The notes under the pieces are model-generated. The model did not search any database and had not been told where the DNA came from. It saw nothing but the letters and a program-made list of their open reading frames with translations. Source: Fimenecus sp052169395 (GTDB lineage: Bacteria > Bacillota > Clostridia > Oscillospirales > Acutalibacteraceae). Taken from it: 64,000 bases of DNA. How positions within the stretch are numbered: position 1 is the first letter of the stretch; every line of letters starts with the position of its first letter. Of this stretch, positions 32,039 through 41,399 are shown in pieces. The DNA is taken from contig JBQNCN010000003.1 of NCBI GenBank assembly GCA_052169395.1, positions 124,001 through 188,000 on the forward strand. Direction: 5' to 3'. The position numbers were made by a program, and so were the translations under genes.

Positions 32039-35000
32039 ATGGCGGAAAACAGCACTGAATTTATACGTATAGAACACGAAATTCTTGACTTCTGGGAAAA
32101 GAATAATACCTTCAACAAACTAAAAAAGCAGAACGAGGGAAATACCCCTTTCCGTTTTATCGACGGCCCTATGACTGCAAATAATGCAATGGGTATTCAT
32201 CATGCCTGGGGACGAACGGTAAAAGATATTTTTATTCGTTATCATGCAATGAAAGGCCATGACTGCCGCTATCAAAACGGCTTTGATAGCCAAGGTCTTT
32301 GGGTTGAAGTAGAAGTCGAAAAGCAACTTGGATTTAAAACAAAAAAAGATATTGAAGCATACGGGCTTGATAAATTCACAAAGGCTTGCAAAGACAGAGT
32401 TTCACATTATTCAAAAATAATAACGGAACAATCAAAAAGGCTCGGTCAATGGATGGACTGGGATAATTCCTATTTTACAAATACTGATGAAAACATTCAG
32501 GGAATATGGCACTTCCTAAAAAAATGCGATGATATGGGACTTATTGAAAAAGAATATAAGCCTATGCCTTGGTGCCCCCGATGTGGAACCTCTCTTTCAG
32601 AACATGAAATGACGGGATCTTATAAAAACATTACTCACACCTCCGTATACTTTAAACTTCCACTTGTCGAGCGTGATGAAAAAATGCTTGTTTGGACCAC
32701 TACGCCCTGGACACTTGCAGCAAATGTAGGTCTTGCGGTAAATCCTGAAATAGACTATGTAAGAGCAAAAGTAAAATCGGATGACAAAGTTATTATTTTA
32801 GCAAAAAATGCTATTAAACATTTAGGTAATGACAAACTTGAGATTTTAAATGTATTCAAAGGTGAAGAACTTATAGGACTTCACTTTGAAACCTGTTTTC
32901 CGGACTTAAAAGCGCAAAGCGGTATTGAACACAAAGTAGTTTCATGGGACGAAGTTTCGGCAGATGAAGGTACTGGAATTGTACATATTGCCGGAGGCTG
33001 CGGTGTAGGCGACTATGAGCTTTCTCAAAAAGAAGGACTTGCTCTTATTATGCCTGTTGATGATGCCGGAATTTATCTTGACGGCTTCGGATTTCTTACA
33101 GGTAAACCTTGTGAAGATGTAAGAGATGAAATATTTGAAATTCTTGAAAAAAATAACAAGCTTTATAAAACCGAGCCCATAACTCATAGTTATCCCGTTT
33201 GCTGGCGTTGCAAGCATGAAGTTTTATACAGACTTGTTCCTGCTTGGTATATCCGTACCGCTCCTCTTAAAGAAAAACTTATAGAAGCCGCAAAATCTGT
33301 AAAATGGGAACCTGAAAGCGGCCTTAAAAGAATGACCGACTGGCTCACAAATATGGGAGACTGGAATATTTCAAGAAAACGTTTTTACGGTATGCCGCTC
33401 CCATTTTATACATGTACAGAATGCGGAAAAACAACAGTTGTAGGGTCAAAAGAAGAACTTAAATCTCTTGCTGTAAATCCCGATGAAGTAGATGCGCTTC
33501 CCGAACTTCACAGACCTTGGGTTGACAATATAAAAATTAAATGTCCACATTGTTCTCACAAAGTTTCAAGAGTTGCTGAAATAGGTGATGTATGGCTTGA
33601 TGCGGGCATAGTACCGTTTTCTACATTAAATTACAGAACCGATAAGGATTACTGGGAAAAATATTTCCCTGCTGACTGGATAACCGAAATGCATGAACAA
33701 ATAAGACTTTGGTTTTATTCACTTCTATTTATGTCGGTTGTAATAACAGGTAAAGCTCCTTATAAAAGAGTCCTTACAAACTCAGCCGTTGTTTCAGAGG
33801 ATGGCTCAAAATTTCATAAAACGGGATTTATGATTAAATTTGATGAAGCTGCAGAAAAAATAGGTTCCGACACAATCAGATATCTTTACGCAAGTGCACC
33901 CGTACAAAATGATGTTCGTTTCGGTTATAACCTTGGCGATGATGCAAGAAAAAAACTTTTATCCTTTTGGAATATATATACATTCTTTATGACCTATGCG
34001 AGCATAGATAAACCCGACCTTTCAAACTTCAAACCGAACCTTTCCGATTTAACACCAGTTGACAAATGGCTTATTATAAGAACTAATGAATTTGTAAAAA
34101 AAGCAAAAAATTATCTGGATGATTATAAGGTTTATCTTCTAACAAAGGATTTTGAAACCTTTACGGACGATGTTTCAAACTGGTATATTCGTGTAAATAG
34201 ACGTAGATTCTGGAAAACCGGCGACCAAAGAGATAAAATGACGGCATACTATGCACTGTACTATGCCCTTAAAAACCTCACACTTGTTATGAGCCCAGTT
34301 ATTCCGTTTATGACAGAAAAAATCTGGCAAGAAGCTATAAGAACAAGTGAAACTTCAGAAATGGAAAGTGTTCACTTAAAACGTTTTCCTGAAGAACTTT
34401 TTGAACTTGATGATAATGATAAACTAATTGAAAGAACTGCACTTGCAAGAGATGCTATTTCAACTGCAATGAGACTTCGTAACGAACAGCAAATAAAGGT
34501 ACGACAAGCACTTAATAAAATCTTTATCTGCTCTGATCAAGATACCGCAAAAAAAATCAGTCTTTTTGATAAATATATTTTATCGGAATTGAACATTAAA
34601 CAGATTGAATATATTGATGATATGTCGATTATCGAAGATACCTATTTGACAGTTAATTTCAAAAATGCAGGCAAAGTCTTAAAAGGTGATGTAAATAAGC
34701 TTAAGGATTTTCTTGCAAAAAAAACAGACAATGAAATGAAAATTCTTTCAGAAAAAATTATAAATGGTGAAACTATAAAAACCGACTTTTTCCCGGAAGA
34801 ATTGGATGCGGAACTTTTTGTCATAAATAAAAAAGCTAAACCGGGAATTGTTTCAAGTGATTTCAATAATAACAGTTGCTTTGTTTCTCTTGACACGGTT
34901 ATTACTGAGGAACTAAAAAAAGAAGGTGCTGTAAGAGATATTATACGTTCCTGTCAGGTACTCCGTAAAGATGCGGGATATTCCGTTGATCAACGAGTTT

Positions 35001-35182
35001 TAATGAGTATTGAAACTTCCAATGAATTTATAAGCAAAGCCGTTTCAGAAAAGCTTTCCGAAATCAAAAATGAACTTTTAGCAGATGATATAGTTCTTAA
35101 TAATATATTTGAAGATGTTGACAAACAAAATATCGCTGAAGTTTTAGGCACAGAAGTTTATTTAAAGGTAAAAAAAGCTTAA
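32039..35182 (+). CDS. ileS: Isoleucyl-tRNA synthetase, divergent form with atypical HIGH and KMSKS motifs
   Basis: 1047-aa class I synthetase. IleRS features include the editing-domain WTTTPWTLAANVGLAVNP, zinc-type pairs CPRCG and CTECGK, and an anticodon-binding region with NWYIRVNRRRFW. The ATP-binding signatures are unusual. The HIGH region reads MGIHHAWGRTVKDI (His54-His55), which aligns to IHxGHAxxxxxKDI with two residues missing. The KMSKS loop reads GSKFHKTG (591-595 KFHKT). I recall relatives with HHAWG annotated as isoleucine-tRNA ligase, so this is probably a distinct IleRS lineage rather than a dead copy. Own promoter and GC-rich terminator. Confidence 0.88.
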   Translation: MAENSTEFIRIEHEILDFWEKNNTFNKLKKQNEGNTPFRFIDGPMTANNAMGIHHAWGRTVKDIFIRYHAMKGHDCRYQNGFDSQGLWVEVEVEKQLGFKTKKDIEAYGLDKFTKACKDRVSHYSKIITEQSKRLGQWMDWDNSYFTNTDENIQGIWHFLKKCDDMGLIEKEYKPMPWCPRCGTSLSEHEMTGSYKNITHTSVYFKLPLVERDEKMLVWTTTPWTLAANVGLAVNPEIDYVRAKVKSDDKVIILAKNAIKHLGNDKLEILNVFKGEELIGLHFETCFPDLKAQSGIEHKVVSWDEVSADEGTGIVHIAGGCGVGDYELSQKEGLALIMPVDDAGIYLDGFGFLTGKPCEDVRDEIFEILEKNNKLYKTEPITHSYPVCWRCKHEVLYRLVPAWYIRTAPLKEKLIEAAKSVKWEPESGLKRMTDWLTNMGDWNISRKRFYGMPLPFYTCTECGKTTVVGSKEELKSLAVNPDEVDALPELHRPWVDNIKIKCPHCSHKVSRVAEIGDVWLDAGIVPFSTLNYRTDKDYWEKYFPADWITEMHEQIRLWFYSLLFMSVVITGKAPYKRVLTNSAVVSEDGSKFHKTGFMIKFDEAAEKIGSDTIRYLYASAPVQNDVRFGYNLGDDARKKLLSFWNIYTFFMTYASIDKPDLSNFKPNLSDLTPVDKWLIIRTNEFVKKAKNYLDDYKVYLLTKDFETFTDDVSNWYIRVNRRRFWKTGDQRDKMTAYYALYYALKNLTLVMSPVIPFMTEKIWQEAIRTSETSEMESVHLKRFPEELFELDDNDKLIERTALARDAISTAMRLRNEQQIKVRQALNKIFICSDQDTAKKISLFDKYILSELNIKQIEYIDDMSIIEDTYLTVNFKNAGKVLKGDVNKLKDFLAKKTDNEMKILSEKIINGETIKTDFFPEELDAELFVINKKAKPGIVSSDFNNNSCFVSLDTVITEELKKEGAVRDIIRSCQVLRKDAGYSVDQRVLMSIETSNEFISKAVSEKLSEIKNELLADDIVLNNIFEDVDKQNIAEVLGTEVYLKVKKA

Positions 35183-35186
35183 AAAC

Positions 35187-35210
35187 AGCCCGCTTTTGCG
35201 GGCTTTATTT
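35187..35210 (+). terminator. Terminator of ileS
   Basis: A GC-rich stem AGCCCGC/GCGGGCT with a TTTT loop, followed by TTATTT, five bases after the stop codon. The next gene starts ten bases later, so trmK is expressed by readthrough or from an unseen promoter. Confidence 0.75.
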
Positions 35211-35219
35211 AAAATTAAA

Positions 35220-35909
35220 ATGATTAATTTAACCAAAAGATTACACTCACTATATTCACTTATTGAGCCTTGCAAGGTTTTTGCCGATATAGGTACCGAT
35301 CACGCCTACATTCCTTGCGCTGTTTTAAATAACAACTTATGTGAAAAAGCTATTGCTTCTGATATAAGGCACGGACCTTTAAAAAATGCTAAAAAAACCG
35401 TTATAAGAGAAAATCTTTCAGAAAAAATAGAGCTTCGCATTTCAGACGGCTTAAAAGCTTACAAAAAAGATGAAGCAGATGAAATATGTATGTCAGGAAT
35501 TGGTGGCCTTTTAATATCTGATATCATAAATAATACGGTATGGCTAAAAAATAAAAAAATAGTACTTATTTTGCAACCAACAACTCATCACGAAGCGGTA
35601 AGAAGTACTCTTTATAAAAACGGATTTAAAATAGAAAAAGAATTCATCTATAAAGAAGGTATTCACTATTATCTTAATATAAAAGCTTATTATATAGGAA
35701 AACATATATCTCTAACACCTTTTAGAGCTTATTTCGGAACACTTCTTGACAGTAAAAACAGTGATGATATAAAATATTGCGACTATCTTTATAATGTTTT
35801 AAAAAATAAATACACTGCAAGAACAAATAAAGGAATTGATGAATCCGAATTAAAATTCGTGTTAGAAAAATATAAGGAGAAACAAAATGAAAATAAAAAA
35901 AATATATGA
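35220..35909 (+). CDS. trmK: tRNA (adenine22-N1)-methyltransferase
   Basis: 229-aa SAM-dependent enzyme methylating A22 in the D-loop of tRNA. It has the N-terminal LTKRLHSLYSLI, the SAM motif FADIGTDHAYIPCAVL and the family-specific CMSGIGGLLISDI. The ATG at 35220 is chosen because an in-frame TTG at 35196 falls inside the ileS terminator hairpin; no clear ribosome site is visible. It overlaps the next gene by 23 nt. The trmK-nif3 pair is conserved in Firmicutes. Confidence 0.93.
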   Translation: MINLTKRLHSLYSLIEPCKVFADIGTDHAYIPCAVLNNNLCEKAIASDIRHGPLKNAKKTVIRENLSEKIELRISDGLKAYKKDEADEICMSGIGGLLISDIINNTVWLKNKKIVLILQPTTHHEAVRSTLYKNGFKIEKEFIYKEGIHYYLNIKAYYIGKHISLTPFRAYFGTLLDSKNSDDIKYCDYLYNVLKNKYTARTNKGIDESELKFVLEKYKEKQNENKKNI

Positions 35910-36642
35910 ATATATCGACAGCATAGCCCCATTTGATAACCAACTTGATTGGGATAATTCAGGTCTTTTAATCGGAAATATCAACGGAAGCTTTACCAAA
36001 GCCTTAATAACTCTTGATATAACAAAAGACGTTGTAAAAGAGGCGGTTAATATAGGTGCAGAACTTATAATTTCTCACCATCCCGTTATTTTTAAAGGAC
36101 TTAAACAAATTGAATACAACAGCGTTCAGGCTGAAATAATAAAAAATAATTTGACAGCGATTTCCGCACACACAAATTATGATTTAGCTTGTAAAGGTGT
36201 TTCCTTTACTCTTGCTGATACAATTGGATTTGATAATATTTATCCTGCTCTTGACGGAGAAGTGGTTGTAGGAACATTATCAAATAAAATTACCGCAACG
36301 GAGCTTGCAGCACTTACTTCAAAAAAGCTTTCGGCATCAGTAAGATTTGCCGACGGTGGTACACCGATTAAAAAAATCGTATGTGTCGGCGGTGCTTGGG
36401 ACAATGATGTAAATATTATAAAACAGCTTGACTGCGATGCACTTTTAACAGGAGACGGAAAATATCACGAATTTTTGGACTTTGCAGAAAACGGTAAAAC
36501 ACTTATTTGTGCAGGTCATTATGAAACTGAATTTCCCTCAATAATTTCATTGCAAAAACAACTGTCAAGTAAATTCATTGACACGCATTTTATCTTATCA
36601 CATGAAAAAAATATTATACAAAACATAGACTATGGCAATTGA
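35887..36642 (+). CDS. Nif3-like dinuclear metal-centre protein (DUF34)
   Basis: 251-aa hexamer-forming metal-binding protein, short form without the central PII-like insert. Metal-ligand candidates are in ISHHPVIFKGL (about 60-70), SAHTNYDLACKG (about 97) and the C-terminal CAGHYETEFPSI. It is sometimes annotated as GTP cyclohydrolase 1 type 2, but its physiological role is unsettled. GGAG before the ATG lies inside trmK, indicating coupled translation. Confidence 0.92.
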   Translation: MKIKKIYEYIDSIAPFDNQLDWDNSGLLIGNINGSFTKALITLDITKDVVKEAVNIGAELIISHHPVIFKGLKQIEYNSVQAEIIKNNLTAISAHTNYDLACKGVSFTLADTIGFDNIYPALDGEVVVGTLSNKITATELAALTSKKLSASVRFADGGTPIKKIVCVGGAWDNDVNIIKQLDCDALLTGDGKYHEFLDFAENGKTLICAGHYETEFPSIISLQKQLSSKFIDTHFILSHEKNIIQNIDYGN

Positions 36643-38368
36643 CGGAATTTTTTTGCATTTTTTAAAAAATGAACTTAAAAAAAACATTATAGGATGTAGG
36701 GTTGAAAATATAAATCAAACATCAAAAAATGAACTCCTCTTAAATTTAAGAGATATAAGCGGCACTAAAAAGCTGTATCTTAATTGTTCGGGAGGTCTTT
36801 GCCGTATTTCAATTACGGAAAATCCTCCGGAAACACCGAAAGAGCCTACTATGCTGACAATGCTTTTCAGAAAAAAACTCCGTGGAGGTAAAATAACAAA
36901 TATTCGTCAAAATGGACTTGACAGGATACTATATATTGATTTTTTATGCACTAATGAAATAGGAAATAAAATAAATCATACAATTTGCTGTGAGCTTATT
37001 TCTACAGCATCAAACATAATTTTAACAGATGAAAATAATAAAATAATTGAAGCCTTACGACACATAAAGAACGAATCTGAAAATTCAAGGGATATTCTAC
37101 CTAATATTTATTACCAAAAACCGAAAAGTCAATGCAAAGCAAATATCTTTACAGATGATATTAGCTATATTTTAAACAAAATATATAAAGAAGAAAACAG
37201 AGATAGAAGACTTTCATCAATTTTAGTTGCAGAGCTGGAGGGCTTATCTCCTCTTATATCAAGAGAGCTTGCTTTTAAAGCCTTTGGAAACACCGATATA
37301 CTGATAAATCAAATATCCTTATCAAAGCTTGAGGCTTTACTTAAAGATTTCAAATACATTCTTAAAAATCATAGTCAAAAAGCTTACATACTTTTTGATA
37401 AATCAAATAAGCCTAAGGATATAAGTTATTTAAATATAACACAATACGGTAATTTTTACAGCATAAAAGAAATTACTAGCTTCAGTTTTGCCATGGAATA
37501 TTTTTTTTCAGAAAAAACAAATATTGAAAGAGCAAATCAGCGTTCAAAAAATCTTAATAAAATCGTTAAAACACTTTATGAACGCTCAATACGCAAACTT
37601 AAAACACAGGAAAAAGAATTGTCATCCACTGAAAAAAAAGAAAAAATAAAACTTTATGCCGAGCTTATAACAGCAAATCAATATGCATTAAAAAACAGCA
37701 TGTCTTTTTATGAAGTTCTTAACTATTATGATAATACAAAAATAAATATTCCTGTCGATCCATCCAAAACACCACAAGCAAATGCACAATTATATTTTAA
37801 AAAATATAAAAAACTAAAAACTGCGGAAAATATCTTGAAAGAACTTATAAAATCATCAACAGAAGAGTGTGAATATCTTCTTTCAGTTTTAGATGAACTT
37901 AAAAGAGCAGAAACCTATTCAGATATTACCGAAATAAGAACTGAACTTATAAAATCGGGATTTTTAAAGCAACAAAGAACAAAAAAAAACATGAAAGATA
38001 AACCACAACCTCCAATACAATTTAAAACATCTGAAGGTTTTTATGTTTTTATCGGAAGAAACAATCTTCAAAATGAAGAGCTTTCATTAAAAAAATCAAA
38101 CAAACTTGACATGTGGTTTCACATTCAAAAAATTCCCGGTTCACATACCGTATTAAAATATGATGGAAGGGAATTCACCGACCTTGCCATTTCAGAAGCT
38201 GCACAACTTGCCGCCGCACATTCATCTGCAGATTTTAATATAAAAGTACCTGTTGATTACACTCTTATTAAAAATCTTAAAAAACCGCAAGGGTCTCATC
38301 CCGGAAAAGTTATTTATCATACATACAATACAATTTATGTTAAAAATAATAAAAAGAGTACAGTTTAA
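36632..38368 (+). CDS. rqcH: Rqc2 homologue RqcH (ribosome quality control)
   Basis: 578-aa NFACT protein that binds stalled 50S subunits and recruits tRNA-Ala for C-terminal alanine tailing. N-terminal NFACT-N domain (start DGIFLHFLKNELK; the DR motif appears in NGLDRILYIDF), central helical and coiled-coil region about 270-440, and a C-terminal NFACT-R domain with MWFHIQKIPGSHTVLKY and HPGKVIYHTYNTIYV. Older annotation is fibronectin-binding protein. It overlaps the Nif3 gene by 11 nt, and its stop codon lies in the loop of the terminator hairpin. Confidence 0.95.
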   Translation: MAIDGIFLHFLKNELKKNIIGCRVENINQTSKNELLLNLRDISGTKKLYLNCSGGLCRISITENPPETPKEPTMLTMLFRKKLRGGKITNIRQNGLDRILYIDFLCTNEIGNKINHTICCELISTASNIILTDENNKIIEALRHIKNESENSRDILPNIYYQKPKSQCKANIFTDDISYILNKIYKEENRDRRLSSILVAELEGLSPLISRELAFKAFGNTDILINQISLSKLEALLKDFKYILKNHSQKAYILFDKSNKPKDISYLNITQYGNFYSIKEITSFSFAMEYFFSEKTNIERANQRSKNLNKIVKTLYERSIRKLKTQEKELSSTEKKEKIKLYAELITANQYALKNSMSFYEVLNYYDNTKINIPVDPSKTPQANAQLYFKKYKKLKTAENILKELIKSSTEECEYLLSVLDELKRAETYSDITEIRTELIKSGFLKQQRTKKNMKDKPQPPIQFKTSEGFYVFIGRNNLQNEELSLKKSNKLDMWFHIQKIPGSHTVLKYDGREFTDLAISEAAQLAAAHSSADFNIKVPVDYTLIKNLKKPQGSHPGKVIYHTYNTIYVKNNKKSTV

Positions 38369-38383
38369 ACTGTACTCTTTTTA
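38352..38383. terminator. Bidirectional terminator between rqcH and the HAD phosphatase gene
   Basis: A 13-bp perfect stem AAAAAGAGTACAG with its complement around TTTAAA. The loop contains the rqcH stop codon, and the far arm reaches the stop of the convergent gene. Confidence 0.88.
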
Positions 38384-39046
38384 TTTATGCATATTTGCAA
38401 TATATGAAATTTGCTTTACAAGCTGTTGTGGAGTATCTGCAAAAGTTTTCACACCCGCACTCTCAAGATTTTTTTTATCTCTAAATCCCCATAAAACTCC
38501 TATGGGATAAACCTCTGAATTTTTTGCAGTTTGGATATCAACATCTGAATCTCCGATAAAAACCGTTTCTTCTTTTTTAGAATTTAAACGTTCAAGTACA
38601 TAATAAACACCATCAGGATAAGGTTTGTTTCTTCGTTCAGGAACAGAGCCTACTATAAGATCGATATATTCTCCAAAAAACTTTTTACAAAGAGTCTGAG
38701 CGGCAAAATCTGCTTTATTTGTTACAATTGCCGTCTTAAATCCCATTTTTTTTATTTCTTTCAACATTTCTAAAATATAAGGATACGGTGCAGTTTTATT
38801 TTCCATATTTTTTTTGTAATCATCACAAAAAAAATAATAAACCTTATCTATCAACTCTTCTTCCGTACCTTTTGGTACCGCTCTTTCAATTAAAAGCCTT
38901 ATTCCATTTCCGACAAAACTTCTTATCTCCTCAAGAGAACGGGACGGCAAAGAAAATTCCTCAAGAGACCTGTTTGTGCTATCGCACAGATCATCTAAAG
39001 TATTAAGAAGCGTTCCGTCCAAATCAAAAATTACAGTGTTTTTCAT
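38381..39046 (-). CDS. HAD-family hydrolase, phosphoglycolate phosphatase-like
   Basis: 221-aa phosphatase with motif I VIFDLDGTLLNTL, a helical C1 cap (about 15-80), motif II AIVTNKAD, motif III lysine in RRNKPYPDG and motif IV FIGDSDVDIQTA. The ATG at 39046 gives the usual family start; another ATG at 39058 would overlap the uvrC stop. Possible roles are phosphoglycolate phosphatase (repair of DNA 3' ends, fitting the uvrC neighbour) or pyrophosphatase PpaX. The sequence does not choose. Confidence 0.9.
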   Translation of the reverse strand: MKNTVIFDLDGTLLNTLDDLCDSTNRSLEEFSLPSRSLEEIRSFVGNGIRLLIERAVPKGTEEELIDKVYYFFCDDYKKNMENKTAPYPYILEMLKEIKKMGFKTAIVTNKADFAAQTLCKKFFGEYIDLIVGSVPERRNKPYPDGVYYVLERLNSKKEETVFIGDSDVDIQTAKNSEVYPIGVLWGFRDKKNLESAGVKTFADTPQQLVKQISYIANMHK

Positions 39047-39050
39047 AATA

Positions 39051-40883
39051 TCACCCATGATAATAATTATATAAATTCAGTGCAGCTGTTTTTGTCATAC
39101 CCTTTACTCTCTCCAATTCTGAAAGCTCCGCATTCTTAACCGCTGCAATACTTTTAAAATGTTTTAAAAGAAGCATGGCTCGTTTTTCACCAATACCGTC
39201 AATTTCAGTCAGACTCATATTAAGAGTATTTTTAGTGCGTAGCTTTCTATGATAACCTATCGCATAACGATGAACTTCATCCTGAATTTCGGTGATAAAT
39301 TTAAAAAGTCCTTTTTTATCAGAAATAGTAATTTCACCACCGGTGCTCTGAATAGCTCTTGTTCGATGTTTTTCATCCTTTACCATGCCAAAAATAGCAA
39401 CGTTCAAGCCAAGACTTTTAATAAGCGGTTCCACTGCCCTAACCTGACCTAACCCGCCGTCAAGAAGTATAAGATCCGGCAATCTGCCAAATCCGTCAAC
39501 AATTCCTTTATCTGACGCTTTTTTATATTCATTAAAACGTCTTGAAATCACCTCAATCATTGAGCGATAATCATCATTTCCTGTAAAACTTTTTATTTTA
39601 AATTTTCTATATGCTCTTTTAAGCGGTCTCCCGCCTTCAAAAACAACCATTCCTCCAACAGAATTTTCACCACCTGTATGTGAAATATCATAGCTTTCAA
39701 TGTATTCAGGAACTTTATCAAGTCTCAAAGTTCTTTTAAGTTCTTCAAGTATTTTTAATTTTTTACCCGTATAACCGACTTTTATGGCAAGCTTTTCCTC
39801 TGCATTTTCTCTTGCCATATCAAGTATTTTAAGCTGTTCTCCTCTTTTTGAAAGAAAAATTTCAACCTTTCTTCCTTTTTTTTCAGAAAGCCACTTTTCT
39901 AAAAGTTCTTTATCCTCAACCTCTCCATCAAGCAAAATACGCTTGGGTACATTATCTCTTAAATTATAATAGCTTTCAAGATATGATTTTCTGAATTCAT
40001 TTGAATTATCTTCATTTTCAAAAAAAAAGTTCTCGGTATCTATAAGTCTTCCACCTGAAAACCGCAGCACCGAAAGACATATTTTACCGTTATATTCAGC
40101 AGCCGCAAAAACATCCTGTTCCTTCACATTTTCATAAATAACCTTCTGTTTTTGCATGATTGCTTCAATTGCAAAAATTCTATCACGAAGTTTTGCAGCT
40201 GTTTCAAAATCCAGATTTTCAGAGGCCTCTTCCATTTTTTCTTTTATTTTTGAAATAGCCGCTGCGGTATCTCCATTTAAAAATTCCCAAGCGGAACTTA
40301 CAGCTTCCGCATAAATTTCTTTTGATACTTTTCCAGAGCATACACCTGAACATTTATTTATATAATAATAGAGGCAAGGTCTTTCTTTACCAATATCCCG
40401 AGGAAAAACTCTTGTGCAAGTTGGCAACTTAAATACGGTATTTGCAGTTTCCACACTTTCACGAACAGTATGAGAACTTATAAAAGGACCTAAATAAGAA
40501 GCATTTTTATCTTGATTATTATATACAGAAATAATTTTAGGATATTCTTCATTTGTTTTTTTTATAAATGAATAGCCCTTACTATCTTTTAAAAGAATAT
40601 TATATTTAGGCATATTTTGCTTAATAAGAGAACATTCTAAAATAAGTGCCTCAAATTCAGAATCAACCACAATATAATCAAAGGCAAAGACATTTTCAAC
40701 CATTGCCTTTACCTTCTCACTATGCGTATTTTGCGAACCGAAATATTGTGATACCCTATTCTTAAGCTTCTTTGCCTTCCCTATATAGATTATCTTTCCT
40801 TGTCGATTTTTCATAATATAAACACCGGGAAGAAGCGGAAGACTCATAGACTTTTTACGAAGCTCTGACAAATACTTATTCAA
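39051..40883 (-). CDS. uvrC: Excinuclease ABC subunit C
   Basis: 610-aa nuclease making both incisions in nucleotide excision repair. N-terminal GIY-YIG domain (PGVYIMKNRQGKIIYIGKAK), UVR domain for UvrB binding (ISKIKEKMEEASENLDFETA), an RNase H-like C-terminal nuclease domain (GGMVVFEGG; LILLDGGLGQ) and terminal helix-hairpin-helix repeats. The start is TTG 40883, six bases after AGGA, which gives the normal UvrC N-terminus NKYLSELRKK. It begins immediately after the HPr terminator. Confidence 0.97.
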   Translation of the reverse strand: MNKYLSELRKKSMSLPLLPGVYIMKNRQGKIIYIGKAKKLKNRVSQYFGSQNTHSEKVKAMVENVFAFDYIVVDSEFEALILECSLIKQNMPKYNILLKDSKGYSFIKKTNEEYPKIISVYNNQDKNASYLGPFISSHTVRESVETANTVFKLPTCTRVFPRDIGKERPCLYYYINKCSGVCSGKVSKEIYAEAVSSAWEFLNGDTAAAISKIKEKMEEASENLDFETAAKLRDRIFAIEAIMQKQKVIYENVKEQDVFAAAEYNGKICLSVLRFSGGRLIDTENFFFENEDNSNEFRKSYLESYYNLRDNVPKRILLDGEVEDKELLEKWLSEKKGRKVEIFLSKRGEQLKILDMARENAEEKLAIKVGYTGKKLKILEELKRTLRLDKVPEYIESYDISHTGGENSVGGMVVFEGGRPLKRAYRKFKIKSFTGNDDYRSMIEVISRRFNEYKKASDKGIVDGFGRLPDLILLDGGLGQVRAVEPLIKSLGLNVAIFGMVKDEKHRTRAIQSTGGEITISDKKGLFKFITEIQDEVHRYAIGYHRKLRTKNTLNMSLTEIDGIGEKRAMLLLKHFKSIAAVKNAELSELERVKGMTKTAALNLYNYYHG

Positions 40884-40892
40884 AATAAATCC

Positions 40893-40921
40893 TAAACAAA
40901 AAAGCACACCGTGGGGTGTGC
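40893..40921 (-). terminator. Terminator of the HPr gene
   Basis: A seven-bp stem GCACACC/GGTGTGC with a four-base loop, followed on the minus strand by TTTTTTG. Its tail ends ten bases before the uvrC start, and no promoter is evident in between, so uvrC may depend on readthrough. Confidence 0.8.
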
Positions 40922-40939
40922 CAAAATAAACTAATTAAA

Positions 40940-41203
40940 TTACTCTGCAAAACCCGAATCAACAAGCTTTACAAGTGCATCAACAGCAGCTTCTTCATCT
41001 GGACCGCCTGCTATTATATTAATTTTTGTTCCACCCATAATACCAAGAGACAATACGCCGAGAAGGCTCTTTGCATTCACTCTGCGTTCATCCTTTTCAA
41101 CCCAGATTGAGCTTTTGAACTCATTTGCCTTTTGAATGAAAAAAGTTGCAGGACGAGCGTGAAGTCCAACCTGATTTTGTACGAGTACTTCTTTATTAAC
41201 CAT
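40940..41203 (-). CDS. ptsH: HPr-family phosphocarrier protein
   Basis: 87-aa phosphocarrier of the PTS. The phosphorylatable His lies in QVGLHARPATFF and the HPr-kinase target Ser in VNAKSLLGVLSLGI, so both EI-dependent and regulatory phosphorylation are possible. The residue after Ser is Leu rather than the common Ile/Met. It is monocistronic, with a strong promoter and its own terminator. A Crh- or NPr-like regulatory role cannot be excluded because no EI gene is adjacent. Confidence 0.93.
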   Translation of the reverse strand: MVNKEVLVQNQVGLHARPATFFIQKANEFKSSIWVEKDERRVNAKSLLGVLSLGIMGGTKINIIAGGPDEEAAVDALVKLVDSGFAE

Positions 41204-41249
41204 AATTATCTCCTAAATAATACTGCAAAATTACTTTTTACAGTTGTTT

Positions 41250-41277
41250 ATTATAACACAAAATATTAACAGGTCAA
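41250..41277 (-). promoter_or_regulatory. Promoter of the HPr gene
   Basis: -35 TTGACC (41277-41272), 16-base spacer, -10 TATAAT (41255-41250). A further 120 bases up to the deacetylase gene show nothing recognisable. Confidence 0.75.
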
Positions 41278-41399
41278 TATTTTTAAGCTGTTTTAAAATT
41301 ATTCTACCCCTATACCAAACTACAAGGTTATTACAATCAATACTTTGTGAATGTTGTTCAAAAAAAAATAATAATAATATCTACATTATACAAAGAACT

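Noticed and set aside
35196..35219. Earlier TTG start for trmK at 35196
   Set aside because: It lies inside the ileS terminator hairpin and has no ribosome site; the ATG at 35220 yields the usual TrmK N-terminus.
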